Assembly: GCA_946902875.1 (NCBI GenBank)
Contig: OX336350.1
Coordinates: 18,094,048-18,158,047 of the forward strand
Length of the DNA: 64,000 nt
From: Nematopogon swammerdamellus
Lineage: Eukaryota; Arthropoda; Insecta; Lepidoptera; Adelidae
Direction of reading: 5' to 3'
Position 1 is the stretch's first letter. Each line of letters starts with the position of its first letter. A program made the translations under genes and the position numbers. Below, piece after piece: positions 1 through 11,791 of the stretch. Below the pieces are notes generated by a model that saw nothing but the letters and a program-made list of their open reading frames with translations, was not told the DNA's origin and ran no database searches.

Positions 1-536
1 GACAAATTCTAAAATTTTCCAGAACAAAACATAAAACTTGTCACGCGCTATCTATCGACCATTCTGCACAACATAATAATTTACAAAGCAGTGAATGACT
101 TACCTTTCTGTCAATAGATGGCGACATTTTAGTTTAAACCTAAATACGTAGATGGCACTCTAATTGTCATTCGTTTGTGATTTTTGACGAGACCGTCAAG
201 AGAGCATCAGGACGGATTAATCTGACTTTAGTGCGACATGCATGACGTTTGTGCGAGGAGCCGAGGACGCTGCTGCAGCATTAGGGTTGTCAATTTTGAA
301 AATTTCCTTACACTAGGGGAAAATATCGCTGCAAAAGAAAATGTATCTATAGTACCTATAAGGTAGGTAGGTACTTACATATTTATTATTTTATGTATTG
401 AATTTTAGGAAGACTTGCTCACTAATAAAATAACAGATAGACTTCGATTTCTGCTAGCAACAACAGACTAAGAAGAGATACTAACGTACGCGTGAACGGG
501 TGAAACGCGAGACGGTCATCTGGCAACACTGTGGTG
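1..536. other. unassigned flank upstream of the first transposon nest
   Basis: AT-rich sequence with no convincing exon, RNA gene or long open frame on either strand. It precedes a degenerate left end of a MITE. I see nothing else in it. Confidence 0.4.
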
Positions 537-737
537 GTTCGCGTTCCATTTAAATCTTCCCTTCGCCGTTATGTTGGCTCCACTGTCTATCTGTCAAAAC
601 AGCGTTGAGGGTTGCTATGTGTGCACATTTACCCGTAATTATCAGTATTTACCGTATTTATTATATTGTAAATACATATTACAATATGTAATATAATCTT
701 CACAAGAAGCACTGACAGTGACACTGGCAGTGGAGCC

Positions 738-946
738 TGTTGGAATGAAAACTACTTGCTATAATACTCATGGCCTAGTTTGAATTTAGAATATGTAAAA
801 TGTTATTTTGTTTATAACATGGCTGCCATCCTTCTATCAGTGTAATACAAAGACATTAAACCCTCTTTGGTGTAATATGATTTAAATAAAATAGCTCTGA
901 ATAACAATATCATGCATCTATGCAGTTAAAACGGCTAGTTCTAACA
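738..946 (+). repeat. 5' LTR of decayed Copia
   Basis: 209 bp, TGTTGGAATG...TTCTAACA. It matches the 3' LTR at 5206-5389 except for a substitution (AAAATG versus CAAATG), an extra stretch of roughly 30 bp that reads as a local partial duplication around GTGTAAT, and a missing CTTTC. These differences mean the insertion is not very recent. Confidence 0.92.
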
Positions 947-956
947 GGTTATGGGC
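947..956 (+). other. primer binding site (tRNA-iMet internal)
   Basis: GGTTATGGGC directly abuts the 5' LTR. It matches the complement of the anticodon-arm segment of initiator tRNA-Met, as described for Drosophila copia. The second Copia element at 57587 has the same motif in the same position. Confidence 0.75.
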
Positions 957-1056
957 CTCCAAGTCACAGTCCTGCGTACAATGTAAAAAAGTGAAGAGGG
1001 AAAAGTGAACAATTTTCAGAAATGTACAAAATGTAAGTACATACATACTTTAAAAA

Positions 1057-3228
1057 ATGTCTTCAAATTATCGGATAGAACTGCTGAATAAAGAAAATTA
1101 TGACACATGGAAGCTTCAGGCACATGCTGTTTTGGTAAAAAACCAATTATGGAAATATGTATCAGCGAGTCCACCGACAGACCCAAAAGAAAGACAGGAG
1201 TATGAAGAAAAAGACCAACTAGCAAAAGCAGAACTCACGCTGCTAATTTCAGCGACAGAACTGAAACAAATAAAAAATTGTAAAACTGCAAACGATGTGT
1301 GGAAATCCCTTGAAGGAATATATGAAAGTAAAGGTCCTGCTCGCAAAGCCACATTACTTAAGAAACTTATACTGAAGAAATTAAATCCAGGAGAAGATGT
1401 GAGAGAACATCTGAATAAATTCATGGATACTGTCGACAAGTTGACTGAAATGGATGTGATAATAAATAGAGACCTCCTGGGCATCATGATGTTGTACAGT
1501 CTATCAACATTGTATGAAAACTTTCGCATTGCGATAGAGTCTCGTGACAGTTTGCCAACACCAGAAGATTTAAAAATAAAAATTATAGAAGAGAGCGAAG
1601 CGAGAGGAAATATGAATCAAGAAGAGAAAAGAGAAAATACCGTAGAAGGAGCCCTTTATGGCAAGAAAGAAAGGAAATCGTTCCAGTTGAATTGTTATAA
1701 CTGTGGAAAGAAGGGACATAAAGCTAAAAATTGTTGGAGGAAACATTTTAACAAAGGAAATAACAAAGGAAATAGTCATGGTAACCGGGGAAATGACAAG
1801 GTGCATAAATGTAATAATATAAATGAAGAAGTCTATGGTGAAAACGGAAGTTGTCAGAAAGATAGCAATAGATATCAGATCACAGAAGAAATTGTACTGT
1901 CAAATTTTGAAGTCATAAACAATAAAAAAATATGGATTATTGACAGCGCATGTACGTCACATATGACTGGTGACAGGGAAATGTTTGTAAACATGGAAGA
2001 ATGTAATCAAAATGGAACTGTGAAGTTTGGAAATGATAAATATATGTCAGAAATAAAAGGAATTGGAAGTGTTGAACTGAACTTATCAGAATACAAGAAG
2101 ACTACACTCACGAAAGTACTGTACGTACCAGGTCTTTCGGTAAACTTGATTTCAGTAAGTAAATTAACTGATAAAGGTTATGACGTAAAATTCGAAAAGG
2201 ATAATGCTACAATATATTTTCCGGATGGAAAAGTTTGCTTAACGGGAATACGAAAAGGAAATCTGTATTTTTTTAAAGTAAAAATGTTTGAAAGTAATAA
2301 CATTGTAAGTGAGCAGAAAAACATAAAAGAGTGGCATCAAAAGTTGGGCCACATGAACGAAGTGGATATGAAGATAGCATTAAAAAATGGAAGCCTACGA
2401 GGTTTAGAATTCAATCCATCAGAGAAACTGGGCGAGTGTGAAACGTGCATACTAGGAAAACTGGCACGGAAACCATTTCCTGAAAGAGATCGTCAAGCAA
2501 GAGAAATGTTAGAAATAATACACACAGATGTTTGTGGACCCATGAGAGTACCAAGCCTAGCTGGGTCAAGATATTTCGTAACATTCATTGATGACAACAC
2601 AAGATACTGCAAAGTATATTTCATGAAAAAGAAAAATCAAGTTCATGAAAAGTTTATAGAATTCAAAAATATGGCCGAAAAGTGGTCAGAAAAGAAAATA
2701 AAATGTCTACAATTTGATAATGGAGGTGAATACTGTAACCACGAGTTTACACAGTATCTTAAAGGCCAAGGAATTCAATTAAGAATCACGGCGCCATACA
2801 CCCCACAGCAAAACGGACTGGCTGAAAGAAAAAATAGAACACTATGTGATAAAGCCAGATGCATGTTACTAGAATCAAATTTAGAAGAAACGTTTTGGGC
2901 GGAAGCAGTTTGCACTGCTAATTACTTATCGAACAGAAGTCCTTGTAAGCCATTACAGAGCGCAACTCCATTTGAAAAATGGGTTGGACGCGTGCCTTGT
3001 GTAAAGCACTACTATGTGTTTGGTTCAAAAGCGTTTGTCTTAAAAAAAGCAAATAGAAAAGGAAAATTTGCAGCAAAAGCCAAAATTGGCATTTTTGTTG
3101 GATATTCTGAGACATCGAAAGCGTTCAGAATATGGAACACAAAACAAAGGCGAATGGAAATATCAAGAGACACAAAAATATTAAATGGAAAAGTATTTCA
3201 AGAACCCAAAACCGGAAGAAAATTATAA
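1057..3228 (+). pseudogene. Copia gag-protease-integrase reading frame
   Basis: 723 codons covering the first half of a Copia polyprotein. A gag (UBN2-like) region is followed by a CCHC zinc knuckle CYNCGKKGHKAKNC at about residues 213-226, an aspartic protease motif with Asp at 296 (IDSACTSHM), a GAG-pre-integrase zinc region (WHQKLGHM ... CETC), and an integrase core with Asp491, Asp554 and Glu590 in the expected D-D-35-E spacing. The frame ends soon after the integrase and the polyprotein continues in another frame from about 3185, so an indel has split the gene. An ordinary Copia polyprotein is one frame of about 1,300-1,450 aa. Confidence 0.9.
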
Positions 3229-5251
3229 AGGAGAACGACCACAAGAAAATCACGATAAAGGACAACGACCACTACATTTTATTGATTTCACAGTACCACG
3301 TCCAAGTACAGAAAAAGGTGATATCGAAGATTATGGCTCTTCAGAAAATCAAGATGAAAGTTCTGAACGAAATGAAAATAAACCCGCAGAAATGGAAAAT
3401 GAAACCAGAGGAGAATACACTGGTGTTCCACAATGTGACGAAATTGATAAAAATTATGAAACTGATGATGAAGAAATTATTGTGGGAGCCAGAGATGACG
3501 AAAGCATCCAAAATAAAAGAGAAAGAAGACCTCCATGCTGGATGAAAGATTATGAGATTTCAAATTTGTGCAATGAAGATGAAGAGTCAGATGAGTGGTA
3601 CGACGCCATCAAATCAGAAATAAAAGCGCATCTTAAAAATGAAACTTGGAAAATCGTAGATAAAAAGGCCAGTGCAAACATAATCGACAGTAAACTGATT
3701 CTTAAAAACAAATACCGTGCTGATGGAAGCCTAGAAAGGAAGAAAGCTAGACTCGTAGCTAGAGGTTTTGCGCAACAGCCCGGAGTCGACTATAATGAAA
3801 CGTTTGCACCAGTAGCTAGATTAAGTTCAATAAGATTGTTTCTTGCAATGTCAGTCGAAGAAAACATGAAAATCAACCACCTGGATGTATCTACCGCATT
3901 CCTAAATGGTGATATTGATGAAAATATCTACATGAAAACACCAAGAAACCTAGAAAAATATTTGAAAGATATAATGAAAGAAAGCAAAGATAAAGACAAG
4001 CCGATTTTTCTGAAAAGTAAGAAGATGCTAGAAGACATACAAAAGTCAAAAGGTGAAAATGTATGCCTATTAAGAAAAAGTTTATATGGACTGAAACAAA
4101 CTGGAAGACAATGGTACATAAAATTGGACTCAAAACTAAAGGTAATGGGATTCAAACCAACCAATGCTGATCCGTGCATATATGTATTGGAGAAAGGGGG
4201 AGAGAAAACAATCATATTCATATACGTAGATGACATACTCATTGCGTTCTCCAATAACACAACTCTAAAACTAATAAAGAAAGTTCTAATGAATACTTTT
4301 GAAATGCGAGATCTAGGAGAGTTGGAGTACTGTCTCGGCATAGAATGCAGAAGAGTAAATAATGGTATAAAACTGACACAGAAAAATTATATAGAAAAGT
4401 TACTAAATACTTTTGAAATGAAAAACTGCAAACCATGTGCAACGCCCATGGAGTTTGGCCTAAAGCTTGAAAAGCGTGAAATTGATATTGCGGAAAGGAA
4501 TAATATTCCTTATCAAAAATTAATAGGCTCATTGATGTACCTGGCCGTAGCTGTGAGACCTGATATAATGTTCGCTGTAAGTTATCTGAGCCAATACAAC
4601 ACGTGTTACGACACAGAGCACTGGAAAGCCGCAAAGAGAGTATTGAGATATTTGGCGGGATCGAATAATATTGGATTATTCATGACAAAAACATGTAAAC
4701 CAATTATTGGAATGGCTGATGCTGACTGGGCAGCTTGCACTGTGGACAGAAAGTCGTACACAGGTTATTGTTTTAAATTTGCCAACTGCGTCATAAGCTG
4801 GGAATCGAAGAAACAGAAAACAGTTGCAGAAAACAGCCGAAGCAGAATAATGTCCTTGACTGAAGCAGCAAAGGAAGCATTACATTTAAAAATGCTCATG
4901 AATGAAATGAAGCTGAAAGTGAAAAATATCACTATCTACAATGACAACCAGGCCGCGCAAATGCTATGCAAAAATCCTGTTATCAGCTCAAAGTCAAAAC
5001 ACATCAGCATAAAACAACATTTTATAAGGGAAACGATTCAAAGTGGAGATGTTGATGTGAAGTATAAACGAACGGAGGATCTAGAAGCAGATATATATAT
5101 TTACAAAGGCTTTACCGGGACCCAAGTTCCTACAGTTGCGAAGAGAACTGGGTTTATGCGTATGAAGATAATTATTTTTTCAAGAAGGTCATTCGTAAGG
5201 AGGAGTGTTGGAATGAAAACTACTTGCTATAATACTCATGGCCTAGTTTGA
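3185..5251 (+). pseudogene. Copia reverse transcriptase-RNase H reading frame
   Basis: Continuation of the polyprotein in a shifted frame. It carries the reverse transcriptase (ARLVARGFAQ, DVSTAFLNG, SLYGLKQT, and the catalytic YVDD with Asp349-Asp350 in this frame's numbering) and an RNase H region (GMADADWA, ESKKQKTVA). The RNase H motif usually read as STAEAEY is replaced by AENSRSRIM. In the neighbouring frame T-A-E-A-E can be read followed by a stop, so the segment shows compensating indels. The normal C terminus is also lost (ADIYIYKGFTG). The product would not be functional. Confidence 0.88.
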
Positions 5252-5389
5252 ATTTAGAATATGTCAAATGTTATTTTGTTTATAACATGGCTGCCATCCT
5301 TCTATCAGTGTAATATGATTTAAATAAAATAGCTCTGAATAACAATATCTTTCCATGCATCTATGCAGTTAAAACGGCTAGTTCTAACA
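5206..5389 (+). repeat. 3' LTR of decayed Copia
   Basis: 184 bp, TGTTGGAATG...TTCTAACA, preceded by a polypurine tract and followed by target duplication GAGCC. It contains a possible AATAAA signal (TAAATAAAATAG). Confidence 0.9.
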
Positions 5390-5435
5390 GAGCCAACATA
5401 ACGGCGAAGGGAAGATTTAGTTGGAACGCTCTCTA

Positions 5436-6540
5436 GTTTCGCTGTCAGCCACGTTCATTTCAAGCCTTGTCGCACTATATGTGACCGCTGCTCAGTTATT
5501 TTATTTACCCTATAAAGCTGGCTAACCTGCGCTCTGTGCTGCCATATTCAGTTTGTACAATTGCCGTGGGCGAATATTTCTATATATTCATCAATTTACC
5601 AATAAACCAAATTCGAACATTTGTTGTTGTTGTTTTAGCCCCTAAAGCGGCGTTACTCACTCGCCGTTGTGAGTATGAGAAACGATCCCACTCAACCAAT
5701 CAGAAGGCGTTCGGTGAGACATCCGGCGGCCCGGTTATTGGTTGAAATATGCGATTAGCTAGCGAGTGAGTTAACGCCGCCGGTAGACCCCCGACTCTTG
5801 ATAGTACAAAAGGTGATGTGAAGACAACAAAGAGTATAAAACCACGAAGCACGCATTTACATTTCAGAGCTACGAAGTTCTCACAGACTCTCGAGGGTGT
5901 TCACTCATCCACACGTACAAATGTTTATTCTGATACATAATTTCATTTTCCACTACTATAGGGATAATATTTATAGCAGGTAACGCTTTTTACGGCCGTA
6001 TCGCTAGATACTGATACAATGCCAGAGAGGTAAATTTCCTTCTGCAGCTGGTATGTGGTTGTTTTCTTCATATCAGCATAGCCGCCCTGAGCCTCTCATG
6101 AATGACAGCCACATGATTTTTCTAATCCGTCAGTGAGAGAAATTGTCAAAATCACCTGTTAATCTTTACTTTTTGAATTAGTTTTAAAAAAATCAACTCT
6201 AACGCACTGTAATAGAATAACTTTTTAATCAGATTATGAAAACAGCCGGGCTAATCGCATCGTTTCAGAATCTTCAGGGGCTGCCGCTATCTGCGGCAAT
6301 TCGCGACAGATTCCGCAGTGCGCCTGCGTTAATTGCGTCATTAGGTTACGTAAACGTTGAAAATATCACAGTTTCGTCTCGTTCGCACGTCAAGTCGTAA
6401 AGCGGAATAGAACTGCAGCTGTTCAACCTCGTGACGGGCGGCCATCTTGGCTGGTGTCCTCCCTTCATAGTGCCCGCCCGTGCAAACTTCCTCGTTGATG
6501 AAGAGTTGACGATAACGCTCACTCAAGAGAGCGAGGCACA
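5436..6540. other. basigin upstream region with a foldback
   Basis: This holds an inverted repeat (about 5644-5666 against 5758-5783, core GGCGTTA ... CTCACTCGC) with CCAAT-type motifs between the arms, possibly a small foldback element or an old solo LTR (CTATAAAG near 5510). The stretch 6250-6540 is richer in CpG than its surroundings, fitting a promoter region for the gene that starts at 6634. No gene is seen. Confidence 0.35.
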
Positions 6541-6546
6541 CCAGAT

Positions 6547-6552
6547 TCAGTT
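6547..6552 (+). promoter_or_regulatory. possible initiator (TCAGTT) of basigin
   Basis: TCAGTT matches the arthropod initiator consensus and lies about 85 bases before the basigin start codon. No TATA box is evident at the right distance. This is weak evidence based on one short motif. Confidence 0.2.
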
Positions 6553-6633
6553 CATTTTGTCATAGTGCGTGCGGCGGCAGTGGAGCTCGTGCGTCGTGTT
6601 GTGTTCGTTAGTCGCGTTGGTTGTTGAAGTGCT

Positions 6634-6703
6634 ATGGCGGCGGGAGTGGTGCGGCGCTCAGCGCTGCTGGCGTGTCTATTTATAGCGAGCGGAGTTGTCG
6701 CTG
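6634..6703 (+). CDS. Bsg: basigin exon 1: start and signal peptide
   Basis: ATG opens a classic signal peptide, MAAGVVRRSALLACLFIASG, with basic residues, then a hydrophobic core, then small residues (VVA) at the likely cleavage site. The exon stops at a consensus donor (CTG|GTGAGT) in phase 1. The phase-1 G can join either the cassette exon at 7765 (making Val) or exon 2 at 17805 (making Glu). Reading on past the donor gives a low-complexity tail that I treat as intron. Confidence 0.85.
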
Positions 6704-7764
6704 GTGAGTTTTGTTGGCCCTCCTGTCTACTAATCCTGGCTGCGACCGGTCTGCATCGTGATCCCAGCGAACCCTGCCCACTGGCTCACCCAATCAATAA
6801 AGATCAGGACCTCGACCAGAAAGTGCCTTTGATGGATTTGTCTAAACGTCAGTGACGCAGCTGTACAATGGCATTGTTTCAGCGAATATTTCTTGCCATC
6901 CGACAATCTACCTGTCCAACTTTAAAAGCTGACTCATCTAAAATCAAAAATTATGTACTTGGATGTACGGCTTCTGTAAAGATGAGACATCCATATTTAG
7001 TTCATTTGGTATCTATTTGTCATCATATTACTATCAATACTGAATATTTTGAACCAATATACAAACGCACATAATTTGTTGTTATATGGAGTTAATTATT
7101 CAATACCAGTATTCTTATTTTGCATTGAAAAACAGCTAAGAGCACTTTACTCAACGCCAGACTTAAATGGGCAGTTTTACACCATCCAATCTGATCATGT
7201 AGTTACAAGGAGAATCAGTAAGATAAAATCAATTTTAAAATTAGCACTGATGCACAGGCTCACTGATATTATTTGTTTCACTACATCGCACGCTTCGGGT
7301 CTTAATTTCCAACTTTGTAGATATTTTTTTAGGAGATCACTTTATTTACTTCGAAGTTCACACGCTTAGAAGTGTTCACATGCACTCAATTTTGATTTCT
7401 ATTCAGGATGGCCATGTGTTCATGTAGGTAATTTTTCTAAGTTATTTTAGAAATTATCACTCAATTTCGAATTATGATAGTGATTTAATATATTTTTTTC
7501 CATATTGGTCCTATTTAAGTAGGAAACCTGTTATTTTTATCACTTGAAAAAAAAAAAACACAATTATTAAAAATCCCTTCGTAGAAACCACAATGTTTGA
7601 TGCGTTATTTATAGTCCATTTTGTATTATTTGATAGCCTCATGACCATGTTATTTTAACCCCGCAAAACCTGCGTGGATTTAGTGCATGGGCGTTAAGTA
7701 CCCCTCACCGTCGTCACGAGTCAGGAGCTGATCCATCAAAGTCGTCATTGCTCGCATCCAACAG

Positions 7765-8058
7765 TGTCGGTGACCGCTTCCGGTGTGGCAGGTACCAAGT
7801 ACAGGGGGCAGAGTGAGGTGAAGCGGGGGCAGGCGTTCAACATAACCTGCACGGTGACCGTTAACGAGGCCGTCGTTTGGACCAAAGACGGCAAAAACCT
7901 GACGGCGGAGCTCGATCCCAAGAGTTTTAGCGAGAAGGACATGAATACGTCCACGGAGGCTACAGTAACGTTTGGGAGCGCGAAGGCGGCTCACGCGGGG
8001 GACTATCAGTGCAGCTCATTGCACGGATCGGAAAAACATTCAGTGCGAATCGCACCGG
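7765..8058 (+). CDS. Bsg: basigin cassette exon: additional N-terminal Ig domain
   Basis: A 294-base exon (98 codons) starting after CCAACAG and ending at CCGG|GTACGC. It encodes one Ig-like domain: KRGQAFNITC provides the first cysteine, AVVWTKDGKNL the core tryptophan strand, and HAGDYQCSS the D-x-Y-x-C strand. Three N-glycosylation sequons are visible (NIT, NLT, NTS). Both ends are phase 1, so the exon can be included or skipped without changing frame, like the extra Ig0 domain of long vertebrate basigin/neuroplastin forms. Inclusion is inferred from phase. The donor GTACGC is weaker than those of the constitutive exons. Confidence 0.75.
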
Positions 8059-8247
8059 GTACGCTGATACGATCTATATACTTCGACGACACGACTGCGC
8101 GAGTCACCGTTGATTCTAGGAAAAATGCGCTATGATGTCACATGTATTGATGATGACGGCTGACGAACACACAATGTGACAGACAGATCAGTGTATTCTC
8201 TTAACTGGAAGGGTTCCGTATATATTTTGTGGAGAAGTAGTAAGATT

Positions 8248-8622
8248 TATTTTTTATTTTTTATGGAAACTGACGGTTGGCTACGTTACCTAGAACATTC
8301 GTGATGTCAGCCCATAACACCGGGTGAACTTGGTGCCACGTCAGTGCTTCCCTTCGGTCGTGCCGGCTGCACTGAACTGGACGGAAAACACAAACTTATT
8401 CCATAGCCGTTTCGACCGACCTTTCATTCAGTGCGGTGGTACCAACCCGGGCGGGTTAAACCCTACCACCTAGTAAGGTAAGAAGGGAAGGGACGTAAAT
8501 TATGTGGAATCCGAACCACGGTCAGCTTCCAACGGTCGAGCGGTCACCCATCCAAGTACTGACGGCGCTCAGGTGTGCTTAATAACAGCGACCAACCGCA
8601 CCACTAGGCTACCGAGGCTGAC
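8248..8622 (-). mobile_element. SINE family A, near-complete
   Basis: Read on the - strand it begins GTCAGCCTCGGTAGCCTAGT (tRNA A-box-like). A 5S-rRNA-like core follows (ATTAAGCA ... AGTACTTGGATGGGTGACCG), then a tRNA B-box-like GTGGTTCGGATTCCAC, then a body shared with other copies (GGGTTGGTACCACCGCACTG), ending TTATGGGCTGACATCACG ... TTTCCATAAAAAA. The same order of modules occurs at 22813-23196. It lies in the basigin intron, antisense to the gene. Confidence 0.85.
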
Positions 8623-8796
8623 AAAACGAACGTTCGGTTGTTCTCTGCCAACCGTCGCACTATGCAGAGCGCTCATGGAGATGGGCCATACGTTTGGCGC
8701 GAAACGTCGATCCACATAGCTCGGAGACGACCACGAGTAAAGCCGAGAAATGTTGTAATAATATCAAAACAATTATTGTCTGTAATTAAAATCTAA

Positions 8797-8940
8797 TGCC
8801 GGCACTTCACTTGGCTTAGCGTATTCGTCTATTCGGCAAAAATTTCCGTTTCGTCTCCCTTTAATGGCTTGTTTAGAGCGAGATAAAACTAAAACGTTTG
8901 CAACAAACACGAATACGCTAAGCCAAGTGAGGTGCCGGCA
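8797..8940. mobile_element. foldback MITE with TAA target duplication
   Basis: A 144-bp element with long terminal inverted repeats beginning TGCCGGCACTTCACTTGGC and continuing TTAGCGTATTCGT, so the whole element can fold into a hairpin. It is flanked by TAA at 8794-8796 and 8941-8943. A 3-bp TAA duplication suggests a PIF/Harbinger-type mobilizer. No coding capacity. Confidence 0.8.
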
Positions 8941-9049
8941 TAAGATAATGACGAAACACAACAAATTTTAACTGGATTTAGACGTATCAGCCTAGGCTGC
9001 CTGTCTAAAATAAATAAATACATTATTCTTTAACAATAAAACTCTATAT

Positions 9050-9336
9050 TTTAAGTCAGGTGTGCTTTCTATACTTGTCTAGTTTTTTTTTTCTAGTGAC
9101 ACAACAAAACGCTTTGACAGGAGACATAATCTCTGGGCAGTGCCAGACTTGCTGGTGTTGTCAGGACTATGATGAAATAGATTTTCAGAGGAGTAAAACA
9201 TGAAAGATTGATGAACACAACAGGACTGCTTCTTCATAGAGTAATGCCGTGCATTTTCTTGGCACATAATATTGGTTTTGTTGTTATTCTAAACCATCAT
9301 ATTTTCAGTCAGCCGTGCTTTCTATACTCGTCTAGT
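9050..9336. repeat. unclassified dispersed repeat, copy 1
   Basis: The part from about 9085 to 9300 matches 28441-28700. One block is inverted (CTGCTTCTTCATAGAGT, ATAATCTCTGGGCAGTG) and the last block is direct (CACATAATATTGGTTTT). It is flanked by an imperfect direct repeat of about 35 bp ending CTTTCTATAC-T/C-GTCTAG at about 9050-9085 and 9303-9336. No coding potential; class unknown. Confidence 0.6.
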
Positions 9337-11640
9337 CATTTCAAATGGAGACCCACACAAAACGGACAGTGACATCGCGCAGTCGTGCCCGGCTTCGTGT
9401 AGACTCTTTAATTTTGCTCGACGTGCGCCTTGGACTATTATTGATTTGCGGCTGTTTTTCTTCGAACACCACGCTGCACCTACTCTGTATCTAGACGTCA
9501 CTTTGGCTAGAGCTGTAGATTGAGTACTAGGGTATGGCTGTTATAGTTTTGCTGAGTGAAATCTTGAACTAAACGCCTACCTCGCCTAAGCTCTCTTATA
9601 TTAACCTGGTACTTAAGCATGAAAGTATGCGGCTGGTTAGATATATTTTATTTTATTAACCTGTTGACTCCCGTTGAATACCACATTGTAATAATGCTGA
9701 CCTCCGCTGGCTCCCAGGCCGACGCGCACATAAACTCAAATATTTTGTAAAATAATCAAAAAGCTCTTTTGCCACGTAAAACTAATGAAATTACTTACAA
9801 AACGATGTAAAACAAGTGAGCATTTACTTATTTAGAAGCACAGGCGGATTTTTTTTACTCCAAACAAAACACACCCAAAAATTTTTCCGAATTTTTTCTA
9901 ACCTAAAATTGAAAATTCGAATACACAAATTATATATATTTGTGTAAGAGAATGCTGCCACTAAGAAGCCACAAACATATTAAAATTTTTCGACTTTAAT
10001 CCAATTCAGAAAAATAGACAAAGAAAACCAAGGAACCCACAGTCGAAAATGACAAGGCGTCAGAATATTTTTGTTTTCTGTTTGAGGTGTAATTGTTTTT
10101 AGGTGTGTTTGATGTCAATGAAAACGTTTTTTAACCATCTATCGAGTGTGCTCTCTCTTTTTAAAAAGAAAAAATTACTGAATAGCACTAGATGAAAATG
10201 TGTCTGTAAAATAATGACTGCTCCGCGCGGAGCAGTTGGGAACCAACATTTTAATTCAGTAGTTGTCAATGCATAATTTATATTACTGTGTGATTATGTA
10301 GTCGTTGACATTTGTGTATTATCGTAACGTGCTATAAAATTAATGGTGTTAATGTTGACAGTAGGAAGATGTTGTAATAATGACGTTCCTCCAGATCAAA
10401 ATTGTTGTGAAAAGTATATCAAAATAAAAAGAGAGTTTGCCATCTCTGTTTTCGTAAAAAAAAAGTTGTTAAAATTGTTATACTTGGAAAGGCAATGATT
10501 TATTTGAAAGTCTAGAGTGAGTTTACTAAAATAAGATCAAATGGCCGAATTTTAAAAATGCATAGAAGGAAGGTGTTGGAACTAAGCATGCGATGGCTTC
10601 ACCGAACATATCCGGGCCCATCGGCAGTAGAGAAGGGTGTTAATCGAGGTCGGGACTAGCGAGTGGCCACTCTACCTCGTCAGCTAGTCTGCGTTGACTA
10701 GCTTACTATACTATTTATAATTTCTTCCCGTGTGTATATTACTATGTACGGTATATTTTCTAGACTAGGTAGACAGAAACAAATAATGCCTGTGTGAGTA
10801 CTAAGTCTGCAGTGTTTGATGCACAAGGCATGTATGTGTGTAATGTGTCGTCCTGGTTTATCTAATATCTAAAATAATTATTATCAGCTTGTATGCTAAA
10901 TATTTATTTGAAAATACTATCTCGTTTTTCCATTCATAGAGAAAACTAGTTGAGTTAATGATGAACTGGTTCTATTATATTGGTTTGGTGGTTAATTTCT
11001 AATTCTTCTTAGCAATTTATTTGCAACAAAAAAAACTAAACTGTGTTGTCACATATTTAGAAGTAGCTTCAATTTTATTAAGAAACCACTAAAACCTTAT
11101 AAGAACCCTTAATACTGAGCTTTGATGTATTTTTGTATGAAAACATTACCACATAAAATATTACAACACAGTGCAACATTATTACGACATAAATGGAAAA
11201 TTACCTTTGTGTTCCATTTCGATATTTAACCATGGATTAGAAAAATACCTAAATAAATATGCAAAAAGCATTTCTGTTGGTAAATTTACAAAATATCTGC
11301 TACGATAAGTAGGTGTGCGGGAAAGTTAAGATATCTTTGTTACATATGCATAATCTATGTAAACATTTTGAACATTTTAGAATTTAGATAGATTTTCAAA
11401 TTATTTTGACCTATTGTATATTTATAAGTCCAAGCCTCATATTATACTGTAATTCTTGTCCGTAAATATACATCCTAATGGGCCCAAAAGACACCGTAAT
11501 TTTTAGATGCTATATTTATTATGCTATAGCAAAGTATGTAGGTAGGTACAGTAATATAATAAGTATAATGCTAGTGGTAGATATCGTTGGAGTATTTATT
11601 GCTTCCATAGTTGTGTTTGTCATAGACAAGGGCGTAGCCA

Positions 11641-11690
11641 GGTACAGGCAGGGGGGGGGGGGGGGCCGCTGCCCCCCTCTAGCAGGGTGT
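11641..11690. repeat. poly-G run
   Basis: A run of about 15 G followed by GCCGCTGCCCCCC, able to form G-quadruplex or hairpin structure and likely to be unstable or mis-sized in assemblies. Confidence 0.7.
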
Positions 11691-11709
11691 GGGTAAGTGC
11701 TCGGAGTGA

Positions 11710-11791
11710 TACGGTTCAAGAGATACAGCCCTCGGACAGACAGACGGTGTAGGCTTAGTAATAGGCTTCCGTACCGGATACGGAACCCTAG
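11710..11791 (-). repeat. dispersed repeat ending in AGGGTTCCGTA (copy 1)
   Basis: Read on the - strand it starts AGGGTTCCGTATCC, followed by a CTGTCTGTCC stretch and TGTATCTCTTGAACCGTA. The same order occurs at 31174-31300 (+) and 54800-54955 (-). This is a widespread interspersed element whose class cannot be decided here. Confidence 0.7.

Larger units (their letters stand above)
738..5389 (+). mobile_element. Ty1/Copia LTR retrotransposon, decayed
   Basis: A complete LTR element bounded by TG...CA LTRs and a 5-bp target duplication, GAGCC, at 733-737 and 5390-5394. The 5' LTR is followed at 947 by GGTTATGGGC, complementary to the anticodon-stem region of initiator tRNA-Met, the primer site known for copia. 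A purine-rich tract (AAGGAGGAG) precedes the 3' LTR. Domain order is gag, protease, integrase, reverse transcriptase, RNase H, which is Copia order. A frameshift and a damaged RNase H show it is no longer autonomous. Confidence 0.93.
537..5433. mobile_element. MITE (family M1, copy 1), split by a Copia insertion
   Basis: The two halves (about 537-737 and 5390-5433) are the ends of a short inverted-repeat element also present intact at 34189-34447 and 38151-38385. The terminal repeat is about 50 bp, running from GAGAGCGTTCCAACTAAA through CTTCGCCGTTATGTTGG to CCACTGTC. The right end is followed by TA (5434-5435), fitting the TA duplication of Tc1/mariner-type elements; the left tip is degenerate. 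No transposase is present, so it is non-autonomous. Confidence 0.75.
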
